This document shows positions 13,201-24,161 of a stretch of 64,000 nucleotides of DNA, piece by piece. The translations under genes were made by a program, and so were the position numbers. The first letter of the stretch is position 1, and the number at the start of each line of letters is the position of its first letter. This DNA is from Abelmoschus esculentus (taxonomy: Eukaryota > Streptophyta > Magnoliopsida > Malvales > Malvaceae): contig JAUCBN010000049.1 in assembly GCA_035048815.1 (NCBI GenBank), forward strand, positions 441,501-505,500, in the 5' to 3' direction. The notes beneath the pieces are model-generated. The model saw only the letters and a program-made list of their open reading frames with translations. It was not told the DNA's origin and searched no databases.

Positions 13201-15985
13201 AAATGCTAACATATTATAACCATTAATGCCACCATCATCTAGGAGTTAACAAAACATCTCAAAATACCATACGTCGCTTGCTTGATGTCCTTGCTCCCGA
13301 TCAATCTCGATCTAGCTCCTTAGCTCGATATCCTGTCAGTTGGGAAGGAGGGAAAACGAGTGGTAAGTACTATGAAGTACTTAGTGAGGTAGCCCTAGTC
13401 TAACCATATTAGACATATAAAACATAAACAATAGCATGCTCAAGACTAGCATTATACCGAGTACATAGCATCAATGGTGACATGCTTCAATATAGCAAAT
13501 AAGTCAATCCATGGCATTACATCAAACATTATACAAGATTGACATGCTTCTCATATCAATTTCAAATCTAGCATACTATTCAATTTTCATATTCTATATG
13601 CCAAGCAATATCTAACATGTAATCAAAGCATATTATACATTAATCAATTTCCAATTTCAAGTTTTCAATAAACATTTCATTTCAAGGGCTACTTATAGCC
13701 AATTGTTCATTTCCAATATCAATAACCATTTCACATTCAAGTGCTACCTTTAGCATCAATTATATTCGATAATCTATATCAAGACATGATTATGTATCAA
13801 TGCTCCTCAAGCCACTACATATACATATAGTTCACATTTAATCCTTTCAATCTTTCAATTATGTTCGTTTAATGCCTTGGTATAGTAGGACTAGGTAAGC
13901 GAGTCAACAAGAGTGTCACGAAGACACTAACAAGAGTACCACAAAGGCACTAACAAGAGATACCCATGGTATCTAACAATTGGTGACTAACCACCAAACC
14001 AATCAAGAGTACCGAAGTACTAAACAAGAGTGCCGTAGCACTAAACAATGAGCTCAAGACCCTAGGCATGCCGTACTACCTATGACCAACTATCAACCAA
14101 GGCTCAATATCGTTTTCAATATTTATTATTCATTATCCAATTCATGTAACCAAGTTCACAATATCAAAAGCAAGAAGTTAATGCATGCTAATACAAAGGC
14201 AAGTATCATGCTTCTATCATTTCATTCACATCATGTGTACATATAAACATGCATATCATGTTATCAAGTCAAAGCTCATATCACTATTTGTACATGTTTC
14301 ATGCATGATTCGCGTACCTGGCATCCTTAGCCGCGTGCCATACTTACCTCGGCATTTCCGAGCTATGCATATGTTCTAGGCTAGTACTAACAACTTAACA
14401 AACATATCATATCACCCAATTCATTAACATTAGCCTTCTTCCCTTATACCGAATATAATTTAGTCTATTTACATAATAAAATTGAATCAAGTAAACAAAT
14501 AGATGGTTAGGACCCTAGGTCCTAACCCTAAGGTTTGCCACACTCACAGTTAATTCTGAGCTATTTAGGGGTTGTAAATCGCGATCCCCTTGCCCTTCTT
14601 CCTCGATAGTTCGAGCCCTTCTTGCTCCTCGATATTTTCTTCCCTTGTATTCTCTAGCAATTCATACACATATAGCATTTATTAGGATACATTCAATCAT
14701 CAAATTCTAAATGGTCTTATACTTAACAATGTAAACAAGTGCAATTGTTCCTAAGGAACAATTTCGTTACCCCTTTAAAGAATCGCTTATATCTCCCAAC
14801 TCCGATATCCGATTTTAGTCCATTTTACCTGTTTGGAAAGCTAGAAGAATCCTCTACAAGGAACAATTAACCTTATATTTTAATTCTTATTCGATCAACT
14901 CCAGATTTCATTCGGATCAGGTCTGTCCAGAATCGGGACTGTTCGGACAGCCCTTACGGAAATACTTATATCTTTTGCTATCGAAGTCCGATTGAGGTTC
15001 CGTAAATTTTCCCTTAAACTAGGTATATTGGAGTATCTTACTGCAAAGTTTCAGCTCCTAACTCCCTCATACGAGCCCTAGGAAATTTTCTCAAATGTAC
15101 TACCCGGAATGACATTTCTAAGCATTTTCGGCTAAATTCCCTTCTATATGTTCAATCCCTAATTCCCAATTTATTTCTATGGATTTCCAGCACCTTCAAC
15201 ACCCAATTATCATCAACACATTTCTATTTTCATCAATTTATAAAATCAAATGCCACACATGCAATATTTACAAAATCCTAATTCCAATCTCTAACTCATT
15301 GTTCATGCCTCAAGAAACCTATAACATAATAAACACTATCTTTAAATTGAATCTTCTTACAACCTTATTCCACAATAAGATGTCTCAAATATTCAAAAAT
15401 CCAAAGCTTAAACACCAAAGAGTTTCGATTATAGAAGGAAAACTTACCAAGACCTTTGGATTAGGTTTTCTAGACCAAAAACTTAGCCATGCAAAGCTTC
15501 AAATTCTTCTTTCTTTTAGTTATGGTGGTGGAGCAAGGAAGAAGATGAAGTCTTCTCTCCCCTTTTTCCTTTGTTGTTACCGTGAAAAATGAGGGAGGAA
15601 GAACAAAATTTTGGCCACTTTTGTTTGATCAATAATGGGTGCTAAAATGACCCTTTTGCCCTTAATGAATTGTCTAAACTTATTTTATCACTAGGGGTGG
15701 TTTATGGAATCCATGAATTTATCATGCAACTCTCATCTTCTTAGTTTAATTCAATTAAGCCCCTATTTCTAATCCAAACTCACTTGATTAATTTTAATTT
15801 ATCACTTATTCGAATCATTTATTAACCCGGTTTTTGGGGTATTACAAAATATATAACAAATATTATTTTTAATATAATTAAATTTTTATTAAATAAAATT
15901 CAAATAAATTAGTACCATCTCAGGAATCGATAAGCTGCTAATATGTCGATCTTGTAACCACAAAAAAGGAACTTGCTCATCCACC
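10280..15985 (-). CDS. Plant mobile domain (PMD) gene carried by the MULE
   Basis: Matches the plant-mobile-domain family (aminotransferase-like, MAIN/MAIL1 relatives, often annotated as PP7 long-form homolog). Inferred exons are 15985-15916 (LQDRHISS motif), 11989-11244 (GSGFYHATFIRRYKLVPGL, then ALIERWRPETHTFHMP, then LEDVVMLIRLPVNGAPL), 11158-11071 and 10987-10280 (DRVLRQFGFHQPIP). Splice phases agree across the last three exons, giving about 513 residues with no stop. The nested LTR lies in the first intron, 18 bp beyond the acceptor of exon 11989-11244, so the reading frame is not interrupted. The C-terminal tail is Ser/Pro-rich. PMDs are known both in host silencing and developmental proteins and in plant Mutator and gypsy elements. 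Its cellular role here is unknown. The start codon upstream of 15985 was not found. Confidence 0.75.
12360..12810. repeat. Cluster of TATCGA/CATCGA motifs in the LTR
   Basis: About 18 occurrences of GTATCGA, TTCGATAC or CATCGA variants in 450 bp, including palindromic tggtatcgatacc forms near 12773 and 12796 and two larger units built around GTATCGAACCAGGTATCG. This CG-containing motif is dense in otherwise CG-poor sequence. Confidence 0.8.
13912..14042 (-). repeat. Array of six short hairpins with variable stems
   Basis: Six inverted repeats lie about 23 bp apart, mostly separated by AACAAG linkers: 13912-13928, 13935-13951, 13958-13974, 13980-13997, 14008-14021 and 14029-14042. Stems of 5-7 bp differ in sequence but keep pairing; the second has one change that becomes a G-U pair on the minus strand. 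On the minus strand the last two are AGTAC-TTCG-GTACT and AGTGC-TACG-GCACT, i.e. C(UUCG)G and C(UACG)G tetraloops if transcribed. Confidence 0.85.
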
Positions 15986-15989
15986 CTAC

Positions 15990-17132
15990 AAGACAAGAAA
16001 ATATATTATTTTGCTAAACGAATTATTTTGCTAAGCTAGAAACTAATTATTTGGCTAAACTAATTTATAAAAATAATTATTTGCAAAACTAAAAACTAAT
16101 TTATAAAAATGTACCTTATTTGCAAAACTAATTTAATAATTATTTTGCTAAGCTAGAAACTAATTATTTGGCTAAACTAATTTATAAAAATGTATTTATT
16201 ATAACTAAGCCACGGATTAAGCAACTAGTTTGACTAAACACATCAAAAACAAAATTAATTTCATGTTCATGGAAAATAAACTAGATAATATTATAATAAA
16301 TTAATTGAGCTTCAATTAAACAAAATTAAGCTTTCTTGAACCACTTATTGATTATCATATTCAAGCCAAATGAAAAACTAATATTGTTTCTCTAAAAGAT
16401 TTAAAAAAACTATAATCTTTTAAATTTGTTGTCGATATATAAATTAATTATTATATTTTAACTAATTCAACTCGATCAATTAACTTAATCAAATGATTTA
16501 ACATTTTTTTAGCTCATTTTTTTATCCTATTTATTTTATTATTGCAGCTACTCTACACGGGTTGGAAAATCAAACCTTTGTTTGGTTTCTATTTTCCTAA
16601 CTTTATTTTTTCCTAGTAATGATTCCTATTATTAGATAATTATTATTTCGTATTATTTCTTATTTTTGGGCTAAAATTTAAGAATAAGATTAAAATCATC
16701 AACTACTGAATAAACTAACTCACAAAATTAACCAATAATCTAAAATTTTAACTATAACAATCTAAAATTAACCAATAATCTCTAAAAATATAGAAAAATA
16801 ACAAGGATAAAACAAAACATTATAACTACTAAAATATAATTAAAACATTTTTTTAAACAAAAAAAAATCACTTACAAATTTAAAAAGAAATTTCTCCTTT
16901 TTCTTCTTCTCTTTCTCTTCTCCTTTTTCTTTCCTGTATATATTTTCAATTCACTCTTCCAAACCTCCCTCAAACTCCTCTATTTAACTTTATCTCTATC
17001 AAATATCAACCACCTATTTTTCACCTATACTTTAACCAATAAAAATTAATTCCCTGACACACCTATACCCCCACACACACTGCCATTCACGTTCATGCCA
17101 CCCCAAAAATCTGCCAACCGGCTAAACCTGCC
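15990..17132. other. MULE interior, right side
   Basis: AT-rich noncoding sequence between the first recognised PMD exon and the right TIR. It presumably contains the PMD promoter and 5' exon. Short repeats of the type gctaaactaatttataaaaat recur between 16020 and 16200. I could not identify a start exon. Confidence 0.45.
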
Positions 17133-17469
17133 TACCCGCTGAATCAGCTGCCAAGCAGCCTGCAAGGCTGCCAAAGACCCTGTCAAAGACGGGTTGTATA
17201 ATGGTGGTGTTTGAATAGTGCCAAAACACTATTGAAAGCCAGGGTGTGAACTTGTGGCCTTTTTTTCAGAACACTGTTCAAAGTCGGGTTATAAACCTGT
17301 GGTCTTCACAAAAATATTATTTTTTATTCGAGTTACTGTTCAAAGTCGGGTTGCAAGACTTTGGTCTTCTGATTTGAACAGTAATTCACAATATTCCGAG
17401 AAATAATGAGGTGTAAACTATATTTTTGGAATTAAAATTTCCAATAACAATATTTTAATCATTCCTCTT
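17133..17469 (-). repeat. Right terminal inverted repeat of the MULE
   Basis: Reverse complement of the left TIR with scattered substitutions (for example TTCTCGG against TTCCCGG near the outer end). It carries the same internal CCCGnCTTTgAACAGTg repeats in inverted orientation. Confidence 0.93.
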
Positions 17470-17478
17470 TATAAATTA

Positions 17479-18479
17479 TGTAAATTATTATTACATTTTA
17501 TTTTTAAATTTATTTTATTACTAAATATGAAAATGTTTAATCTTTTAATCAAATTTAGACATTAAATATTTTTTATTAAATTTATTTATTGAATGAAAAA
17601 AATTAAATAATTGAAAGCTTCATTAGTATAAGCGAAATAATATATTGAGAAACTGGCTTTATTCAATGACGGATCAAAGAAATCTTTAGAGAAAAGAATA
17701 CAAATAATTAATTCATGAATTTTAGGATATTTTTTTTAAATAGAATAAAGGTCAATTTCGGATACAAAGTTGAGGCAAAATATTAGTAAAATTTAAGATT
17801 AAATTATCATCATCTATTCTGTGATTAAACTTTAATGATTAAAATATATTTCAGAGTAAAGTTTAGTGATAAAAACGTTTAATATCTAAATTTTAGTAAG
17901 TAAATTAAACTTTTGAAACTTTAGCGAGTATTTTGAACGTTTTGAAAGTTTAGTGACCAAAATAGGCATAAGAGTTAAGTTCAATGATAATTTATATAAT
18001 TTACCTTTTTAAAATTTTGATTTAAAATTAAAAATAAAATAAAGTTTTTTATTAATTAATAAATTAATTTTTAAATTTGAGTCAAATGTTTAATTTTTTT
18101 ATAAATAAAGAAAAATAGTTGGATTCTCAAGTGCCTCGTTAAAAAACATCTCTAAACCTAGGTAAAGAAAAAAAAAGTACACTTAGTAATCTTTACAAAC
18201 ATAGAAAATCAGTTATTAATCAACCTCTGATGTATGCAATAAATCATCAGATACGATCTTACTTGGAGGCACCAAGAACAGATGATAATCCAAATCAATC
18301 TCTTCTAAAGGAGCCAGATTCGAGATTAATTTAGCTATGCCATATATAAAACTAAAATTGATTTTGATATAGCAAATATATTAGAGGACTATTTTGAAAT
18401 AAATTTTTAAGTCGCTAAGTTAAAAACTACACCTTAAGTCAAACCAAGAACACCAAAAATATTTTCTAAGTGTTTTCTC
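17479..18479. other. AT-rich intergenic sequence with a possible coding relic
   Basis: Mostly AT-rich. Around 18120-18330 the minus strand has a short open stretch reading LAPLEEIDLDYHLFLVPPSK followed by a stop, next to aagtgcctcgttaaaaa, a sequence type that I associate with degenerate copia 3' regions. Too short and decayed to classify. Confidence 0.3.
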
Positions 18480-19735
18480 CAGGCGTTTCGATACCACTCA
18501 AACTGGTATCGATACCGACCTTTGTTTTTTGAAGAATGTTCTTGAGTTTTAACACCCGTTTCGAAACACGTTCCGATACCGAAACTAAACTGCCAAGAAG
18601 TATTTTAAACCATGTATCGAAACCATGCTTTAATATTTAAAATATTTTAAATAATGACAAGGCGTTTCGATACCAGTTTAATACACTTAAAAACCCCAAC
18701 GGCTCTTTTAAGATTTAAATATTTTTTATCATTGGTGACAATTGAGCTTTAAATGGTAGTTGGTCAGTTTCGATATCCGTTTCGATACCAAGGATCACAA
18801 TTTACTCCCTGTATCGAAACTCGTTTAGATACACCCTTTAATAAATGCACGTCTCTTTCTATTTGTGTACTATTTCGAAATAGGTAGCACGTGTTTCGAT
18901 ATAATAGGTTGCAAAGGTGCATTTATGGTGGGAAGATGAAGCTCCAACGTCTCTATTTACAATCCCAACAACCCCAACAGTTAGAAATCAATGAGAAGGT
19001 ATAAAATGAAGCATTTCAAGCAGCATTACTAACTATTGAACCTAAAGCAAACATCCAAGCATTTCAATTCAACTCCAAGCACTTCATTGCAAATCTTTGT
19101 CTCTCAACTATTGTATTTCAATTCATTTCTTTGTAATTGAGTTTGGGGAGTGTTGTTCTGTAATTAGGGCATATTTATCTTGTGAGAGAAACCAATTTGC
19201 CTATTTCTTATTATTTGTAATCTCTTTTGAGGTTTAAGTTAATTTTGGGTAGAAAATTGGCTTGTTGTAAAGGTTAGTCCTTGAACCTAGAAAAAAGTTG
19301 AATTCATCTAGTGAATTGGTTAGAAAATCTTTAGTGTGAGCTAAGGTAGTGGATGTAGAGCTTGTTTTGAAACTTGAACCACTATAAGTCTTGTGTTCTT
19401 AATTTTCTTTATTTTCACCGAAAATCTTCCAATTATTTTTTAAATTGCCAATTCACCCCTCTTGGTCAAATACATTGTGTGATCAACTCAACACCATAAC
19501 AACTATGTTAGCCGTTCGATGAATCTGATAATTTAGTGTGAGCTAAGGTAGTGGATGTAGAGCTTGTTTTGAAACTTGAACCACTATAAATCTTGTGTTC
19601 TTAATTTTCTTTATTTTCACCGAAAATCTTCCAATTATTTTTTAAATTGCCAATTCACCCCCTCTTGGTCAAATACATTGAGTGATCAACTCAACACCAT
19701 AACAACTATGTTAACCGTCCGATGAATCTAATAAA
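18480..19735 (+). mobile_element. Degenerate LTR-retrotransposon relic (copia-like LTR end)
   Basis: Holds a second cluster of TTTCGATACC/GGTATCGATACC motifs (18484-18900), a possible LTR transcript region, and a 3' part with ccaattcacccctcttggtc, which resembles the R-U5 end of SIRE-type copia LTRs. A 202 bp segment is tandemly duplicated at its end. Boundaries and class are uncertain; no coding sequence remains. Confidence 0.35.
19330..19733. repeat. 202 bp tandem duplication
   Basis: The segment from tttagtgtgagctaaggtag to gatgaatctgataa (19330-19531) is repeated immediately at 19532-19733 with only a few base differences (for example gttagccgttcg against gttaaccgtccg). Confidence 0.92.
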
Positions 19736-20377
19736 ATTGTGCCTCCCAATCTTTGTCTAACAAATCTAAAATAACTCACACTAACAACAGAGAACTCATA
19801 TCTAGAGGCTAGAGCTGAGTTGCGTTTCGTAAACATGCATACAACAATCAAACTATCCACGTCAAGCACCCGGACTCCCAAGTCAATTAATATTGTAATA
19901 TTTATAAAATTTTAATAATTAATATGATTTATAAAAAAATCATTAAAATTGAAAGCAATTAATATTATAATATTTATAAATTTTTAAAAATAAATTTAAA
20001 TAAAACTTAAATGATTTGAATTTTATAAATCCAACTTATTTAAAAAATTAAATAAAAATATACTAATTCATTAATTCGATTAACTTAAAATTTTTTAATT
20101 TCATTAATTCAACTGGATCGAATAATCAAACATAAGATGAGAGCCTACCATATCAAAAGCCCAATTCAAAACGATGAGAAAAAAAGTCCAGATAGAACCC
20201 ATACCAGATACGTGAGTGATATTTTCTCAAAACTATAAGGGTAAATATGACATTTCAGAGAACAAATAAAAATCTAATCTTTACGAGCTTTCTCCACTAC
20301 TAGCTTCTCCTACCACGAAAATCAGAGCCAACTCAAAACCCTAATCGAAGATCGAGGAAAAAACACCGCCGGAGACA

Positions 20378-23093
20378 ATGGCAACCTACGACTTAACCCC
20401 ACGGATCGCGCCGAATCTCGACAGGCACTTGGTGTTTCCATTGCTAGAGTTCTTGCAAGAGCGACAGCTATACCCTGATGAGCAGATCCTGAAAGCGAAG
20501 ATCGAGCTTTTGAACAAGACGAACATGGTCGACTACGCTATGGACATCCACAAGAGCCTTTACCGCACCGATGATGTCCCGCAGGACATGATCGACAGGA
20601 GAGTCGAGGTTGTCGCTCGTCTTAAGGCTTTGGAAGATGCCGCCGCTCCTCTCGTTGCTTTCTTGCAGAACCCTAGCGCTGTTCAGGAACTGCGTGCTGA
20701 TAAACAGTATAATCTCCAGATGCTCAAAGACCGTTACCAGGTCTGTTTTTTTCTTCGTTGAATTTAAATTTTATGTTATTTTAACCTCTTTTTATTAGCT
20801 TGAAAATATTATTTCCTTTGGATGCAAAAGCAAGAACGGTTTTCAGATTGGTGAATTCGTGATAGTCATGGGCATGGCGTAGTATCTGATTTTTAGGAAA
20901 AATAAGTGATACAGACAGTAATAAGCAAAGGCATATCCTTTGTTATGTAAAATTCTAGAGCTTTAAGAAGAATTAATGGTGGAGAAATTTACTTTCAACA
21001 GATTGGACCAGATCAGATAGAGGCATTGTATCAGTATGCGAAATTCCAGTTCGAGTGCGGTAATTATTCAGGTGCTGCTGATTATTTGTATCAGTATCGG
21101 GCTTTATGTACTAACAGCGAAAGGAGTTTGAGTGCTTTGTGGGGGAAGCTGGCAGCTGAGATACTGATGCAAAACTGGGATATTGCTCTCGAAGAACTTA
21201 ACATTTTGAAAGAAATAATAGACTCCAAGGTTTTTGTTATAGTCCTGATTGTTCATATGGTTTTTATGTTGACAATTTTCTTTCTCTTGATTCATTGACT
21301 CTTTTATTTTTCTTTTTTGTTTGTCTTCTTGCTGCAGAGTTTCGCATCGCCTTTGAATCAAGTTCAGAGTAGAATATGGCTTATGCATTGGAGCCTCTTC
21401 ATCTTTTTCAACCATGACAATGGAAAAACACTAATCATTGACCTATTTAACCAAGACAAGTATGTTCCTTGCCGACTAAAACTAAGAATTCAATATTCGT
21501 TCTTCATTTGCATATTTTTAAAGTATTTTTATGCACTTCTGTTTCAAGCTTCTGCTGTGTTCGTAATTTCGTATGCTTTGATATTGGATTGTGATATAGT
21601 GAAACATGTTTAGATACTTCAAGGAATTGCTTCTATCATTGTGTGGTATATGAGAAGTTAATATGCAGCCTACCATATAATTTGCAAAACATTCTGTCTT
21701 TCAAGGTTAAAATGGGTATGATGTCTGCCAGACTGCTTACGGTTGGAGTTTTGTTTCCTAAGGGAGATTGTTGTTGGAATTGAACATAACAATTCTCTTT
21801 GCGACACGTCCTTTTGTTGTTTGTTCATGCATTATTGTTTTCTCTGGGTTTACATATTTGTCTTCCTGTTATCCAACATTGTGTGGTTGCCTTATAGTAC
21901 AAGATGATTTCACTTCTTTCCAGGTATCTAAATGCCATTCAAACCAGTGCTCCACACCTCTTAAGATACCTAGCTACTGCTTTTATTGTCAACAAAAGGA
22001 GAAGACCTCAATTCAAAGAATTTATCAAGATTATCCAGCAAGATCAATGCTCTTACAAAGATCCCATCACGGAGTTTTTGGGATGTATTTATGTCAACTA
22101 TGAATTTGATGGAGCACAGAAGAAGATGAAGGAATGTGAAGAAGTAAGTTTGATTATGCTATTTTATACTCTACAGATTATTCACTGTCTCAATTGCTGG
22201 TGTTTCCTACCATCATACTGTGCTAAAATATTAGCTTGAAATTTCATCATATTTTTTGGATGCCTTTAGCTGTAAGTTTGATTCTTTAACTGCAAACACC
22301 GTGTTTCCCCCCTGTTTTATGTTAGGTGATATTGAATGATCCCTTCCTTGGAAAAAGAGTTGAAGAAGGTAACTTTTCTAGTGTACCATTGAAAGATGAG
22401 TTTCTTGAGAATGCCCGGCTATTTATCTTCGAGACATACTGCAGAATTCATCAGCGTATTGACATGAAGTAAGTTCCTTCTTTGTTGAACGTATTTATTT
22501 GAATAATTGACCTTCCTACTAAAATCACGGTTGCCTTACAAATAAATGACACTGGAAGGACATATTTATTTGAATACCTGTATTCCCATTTGCCTCTTCC
22601 CATTGATGTTCTCAACACTTTCAAGTTATTCTGTCATGAAAAGTATAAAACTTACGAGATCCTCTGATAAAATGAAATATATGCTTATATATTTTATGTA
22701 GTCTTAGTTGTTTTGTTAGATTTTGAGCTAAAATTAAAAGGATTTTTCATGTGTTCCAAGGGTGCTTTTCGAGAAGTTGAATTTAAATTATGAGGAGGGC
22801 GAGAGATGGATTGTTAACCTTATCCGAACCTCAAAGCTCGATGCCAAGATTGATACAGAGATGGGAACCGTTATTATGGAGCATAATCAACCCAACGTGT
22901 AAGATTTCTTTGTGCCTTGATGTTAGACAATATTCTACTCCATCCATTCCTCTTCTCATAATGACATTTGATTTTGTTATCTGCTTTCTCCAGTTATGAG
23001 CAGTTGATAGACCACACAAAAGCCCTCCAAGGGAGGACCTACAAGCTAGTTGGTCAGCTTCTTGAGCATGCACAAGCACAACCTGCTAGATAA
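20378..23093 (+). CDS. EIF3E: Eukaryotic translation initiation factor 3 subunit E (eIF3e/INT6)
   Basis: eIF3e is a cytoplasmic subunit of the eIF3 complex that helps recruit the 40S ribosome to mRNA. Seven exons: 20378-20740, 21002-21229, 21338-21459, 21924-22143, 22326-22468, 22761-22898, 22994-23093, all with GT-AG borders and consistent phase, giving 437 residues, close to the usual plant length. The N-terminal eIF3 subunit 6 domain begins MATYDLTPRIAPNLDRHLVF and includes the LNKTNMVDYAMDIHKSLY segment. The C-terminal PCI region includes ENARLFIFETYCRIHQRID and NLIRTSKLDAKID, and the protein ends QLLEHAQAQPAR. The start has a clean context (gacaATGGC). No disabling changes were seen, so it looks like a functional single-copy gene. 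Confidence 0.96.
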
Positions 23094-23898
23094 GTTTGTT
23101 GAAAACTATCGAAATTTTGATTGTTTATTCCCTTAAGCGCAAAATTAAGAGTGGTTCTAGTTTTTGATTAAGAACAAGACTGAGAAATCAGTAACTAAAT
23201 TTGAAAAGTATTATATACTCTTTCAATTTATGACCAACGAAAATTTTTTTAAATGCCTTTTCTGAAAGTACTGAAAGGTTTAAAGTTACTGCACCATGTA
23301 CATATATGTGTGTGTAGAAATGTTTGTTCTTGTTTTGGATGTTATAGGCTATGGAGGAGGAGGCAGTTAGACTGATTCGGGTTCGAGTGGTATTGGGGTG
23401 TCAGGCAATGGGATGGTTTAGGTTTTGGGTGAGGGGGTACTTAACTCTAGCCCGGTCTAGAATATTGTGTTTGGATTTGGTCAAATTTGAAACTCTTTGA
23501 CCCATGATCAGTAGTAAAATGCACAAGATGGTCACTAAACTATGGCCCATGTTCTTTTTGGGTCACCCAACCTTCTGAAGTTCTAAAATGGTCACTAAAT
23601 TCTTTTTTTTTATCGCCCTACTTTGAATTTTTAATGATCATTTCATAGCTTTTAGAATTATAGTAATAACAAATATCATTTGTGGACTTTACCACAATTT
23701 TCATAAAAACATAAATTAATAACAATAAAAGTAAGAACTAAAACAGGTAATTATAAATTTTGGTAACCAACTTGAGTTCAAAGTCCAAATTGATATTTAT
23801 AATTTTTTGTTCGATTAATTTTTTGAAGTTAGTTTTTTTATAACTATCGGTATTTAATCTACTTACCGATTAATTGATTAATTTGTTACCTATTAACG
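23094..23898. other. eIF3e downstream region
   Basis: Contains the eIF3e 3' UTR and then AT-rich sequence. At 23520-23620 there is a stretch with repeated ggtcactaaa/gggtcaccca elements similar to those in the foldback element at 28588-29073, probably a decayed relative. Confidence 0.5.
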
Positions 23899-24161
23899 GA
23901 GAAATTATATTATGGGTAAGTCTTACTATGTGTCAATGGGACTAACTAATAAAAATCATTCATATCATCATTTTTTCGTGTCATATATTCTTTAAAGTGA
24001 ATCTCTACTCGAAAAAACTGTTTTTAAAATGAATTAACAATAAATATGAGTGAAGATTCACTTTGGAAAATATATGACATGAAAAAAACGATGATATGGA
24101 TGATTTTTATTGGTTGGTTCCATGGATGACGTGATGAGACTTACTCATAATATAATTTCTC
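23899..24161. mobile_element. MITE with about 105 bp inverted repeats
   Basis: Starts gagaaattatattatgggta and ends with the near reverse complement; the arms pair for about 105 bp around a short loop near 24010. No clear target duplication. Probably a nonautonomous inverted-repeat element; superfamily not assigned. Confidence 0.8.

Larger units (their letters stand above)
12008..15846 (-). mobile_element. Solo LTR (Ty3/gypsy Tekay-like) nested in the PMD intron
   Basis: Begins TGTGACACC, ends GGTATTACA and is flanked by perfect 5 bp repeats aaata (12003-12007 and 15847-15851). No gag-pol sequence, primer-binding site or internal LTR boundary is visible in its 3839 bp, so it reads as one long solo LTR left by LTR-LTR recombination. 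Orientation is inferred as minus because plant gypsy LTRs commonly start TGTAATACCCC, the reverse complement of the right end; both ends are TGT...ACA, so this is not certain. Inside are a cluster of TATCGATA-type motifs (12360-12810) and a hairpin array (13912-14042). Confidence 0.82.
7806..17469. mobile_element. Mutator-like DNA transposon (MULE), long-TIR, carrying MURA and PMD genes
   Basis: The left end (7806-8144) and right end (17133-17469) are near-identical inverted repeats of about 338 bp. They are flanked by 9 bp direct repeats, cataaatta (7797-7805) and tataaatta (17470-17478), which differ at one base. A 9 bp target duplication and long TIRs are the hallmark of the Mutator superfamily. 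Inside are a MULE transposase remnant (plus strand), a plant-mobile-domain gene (minus strand) and a nested 3.84 kb solo LTR. Without that LTR the element is about 5.8 kb. The transposase has lost its 3' half, so this copy cannot move by itself. Confidence 0.92.

Noticed and set aside
13912..14042. CRISPR-like interpretation of the hairpin array
   Set aside because: Repeats are hairpin stems of variable sequence with short linkers; there are no constant repeats, unique spacers or cas genes, and this is a plant genome.
15179..15592. 137-residue ORF inside the solo LTR
   Set aside because: No family match, low complexity, and it lies within LTR sequence with no internal domain.
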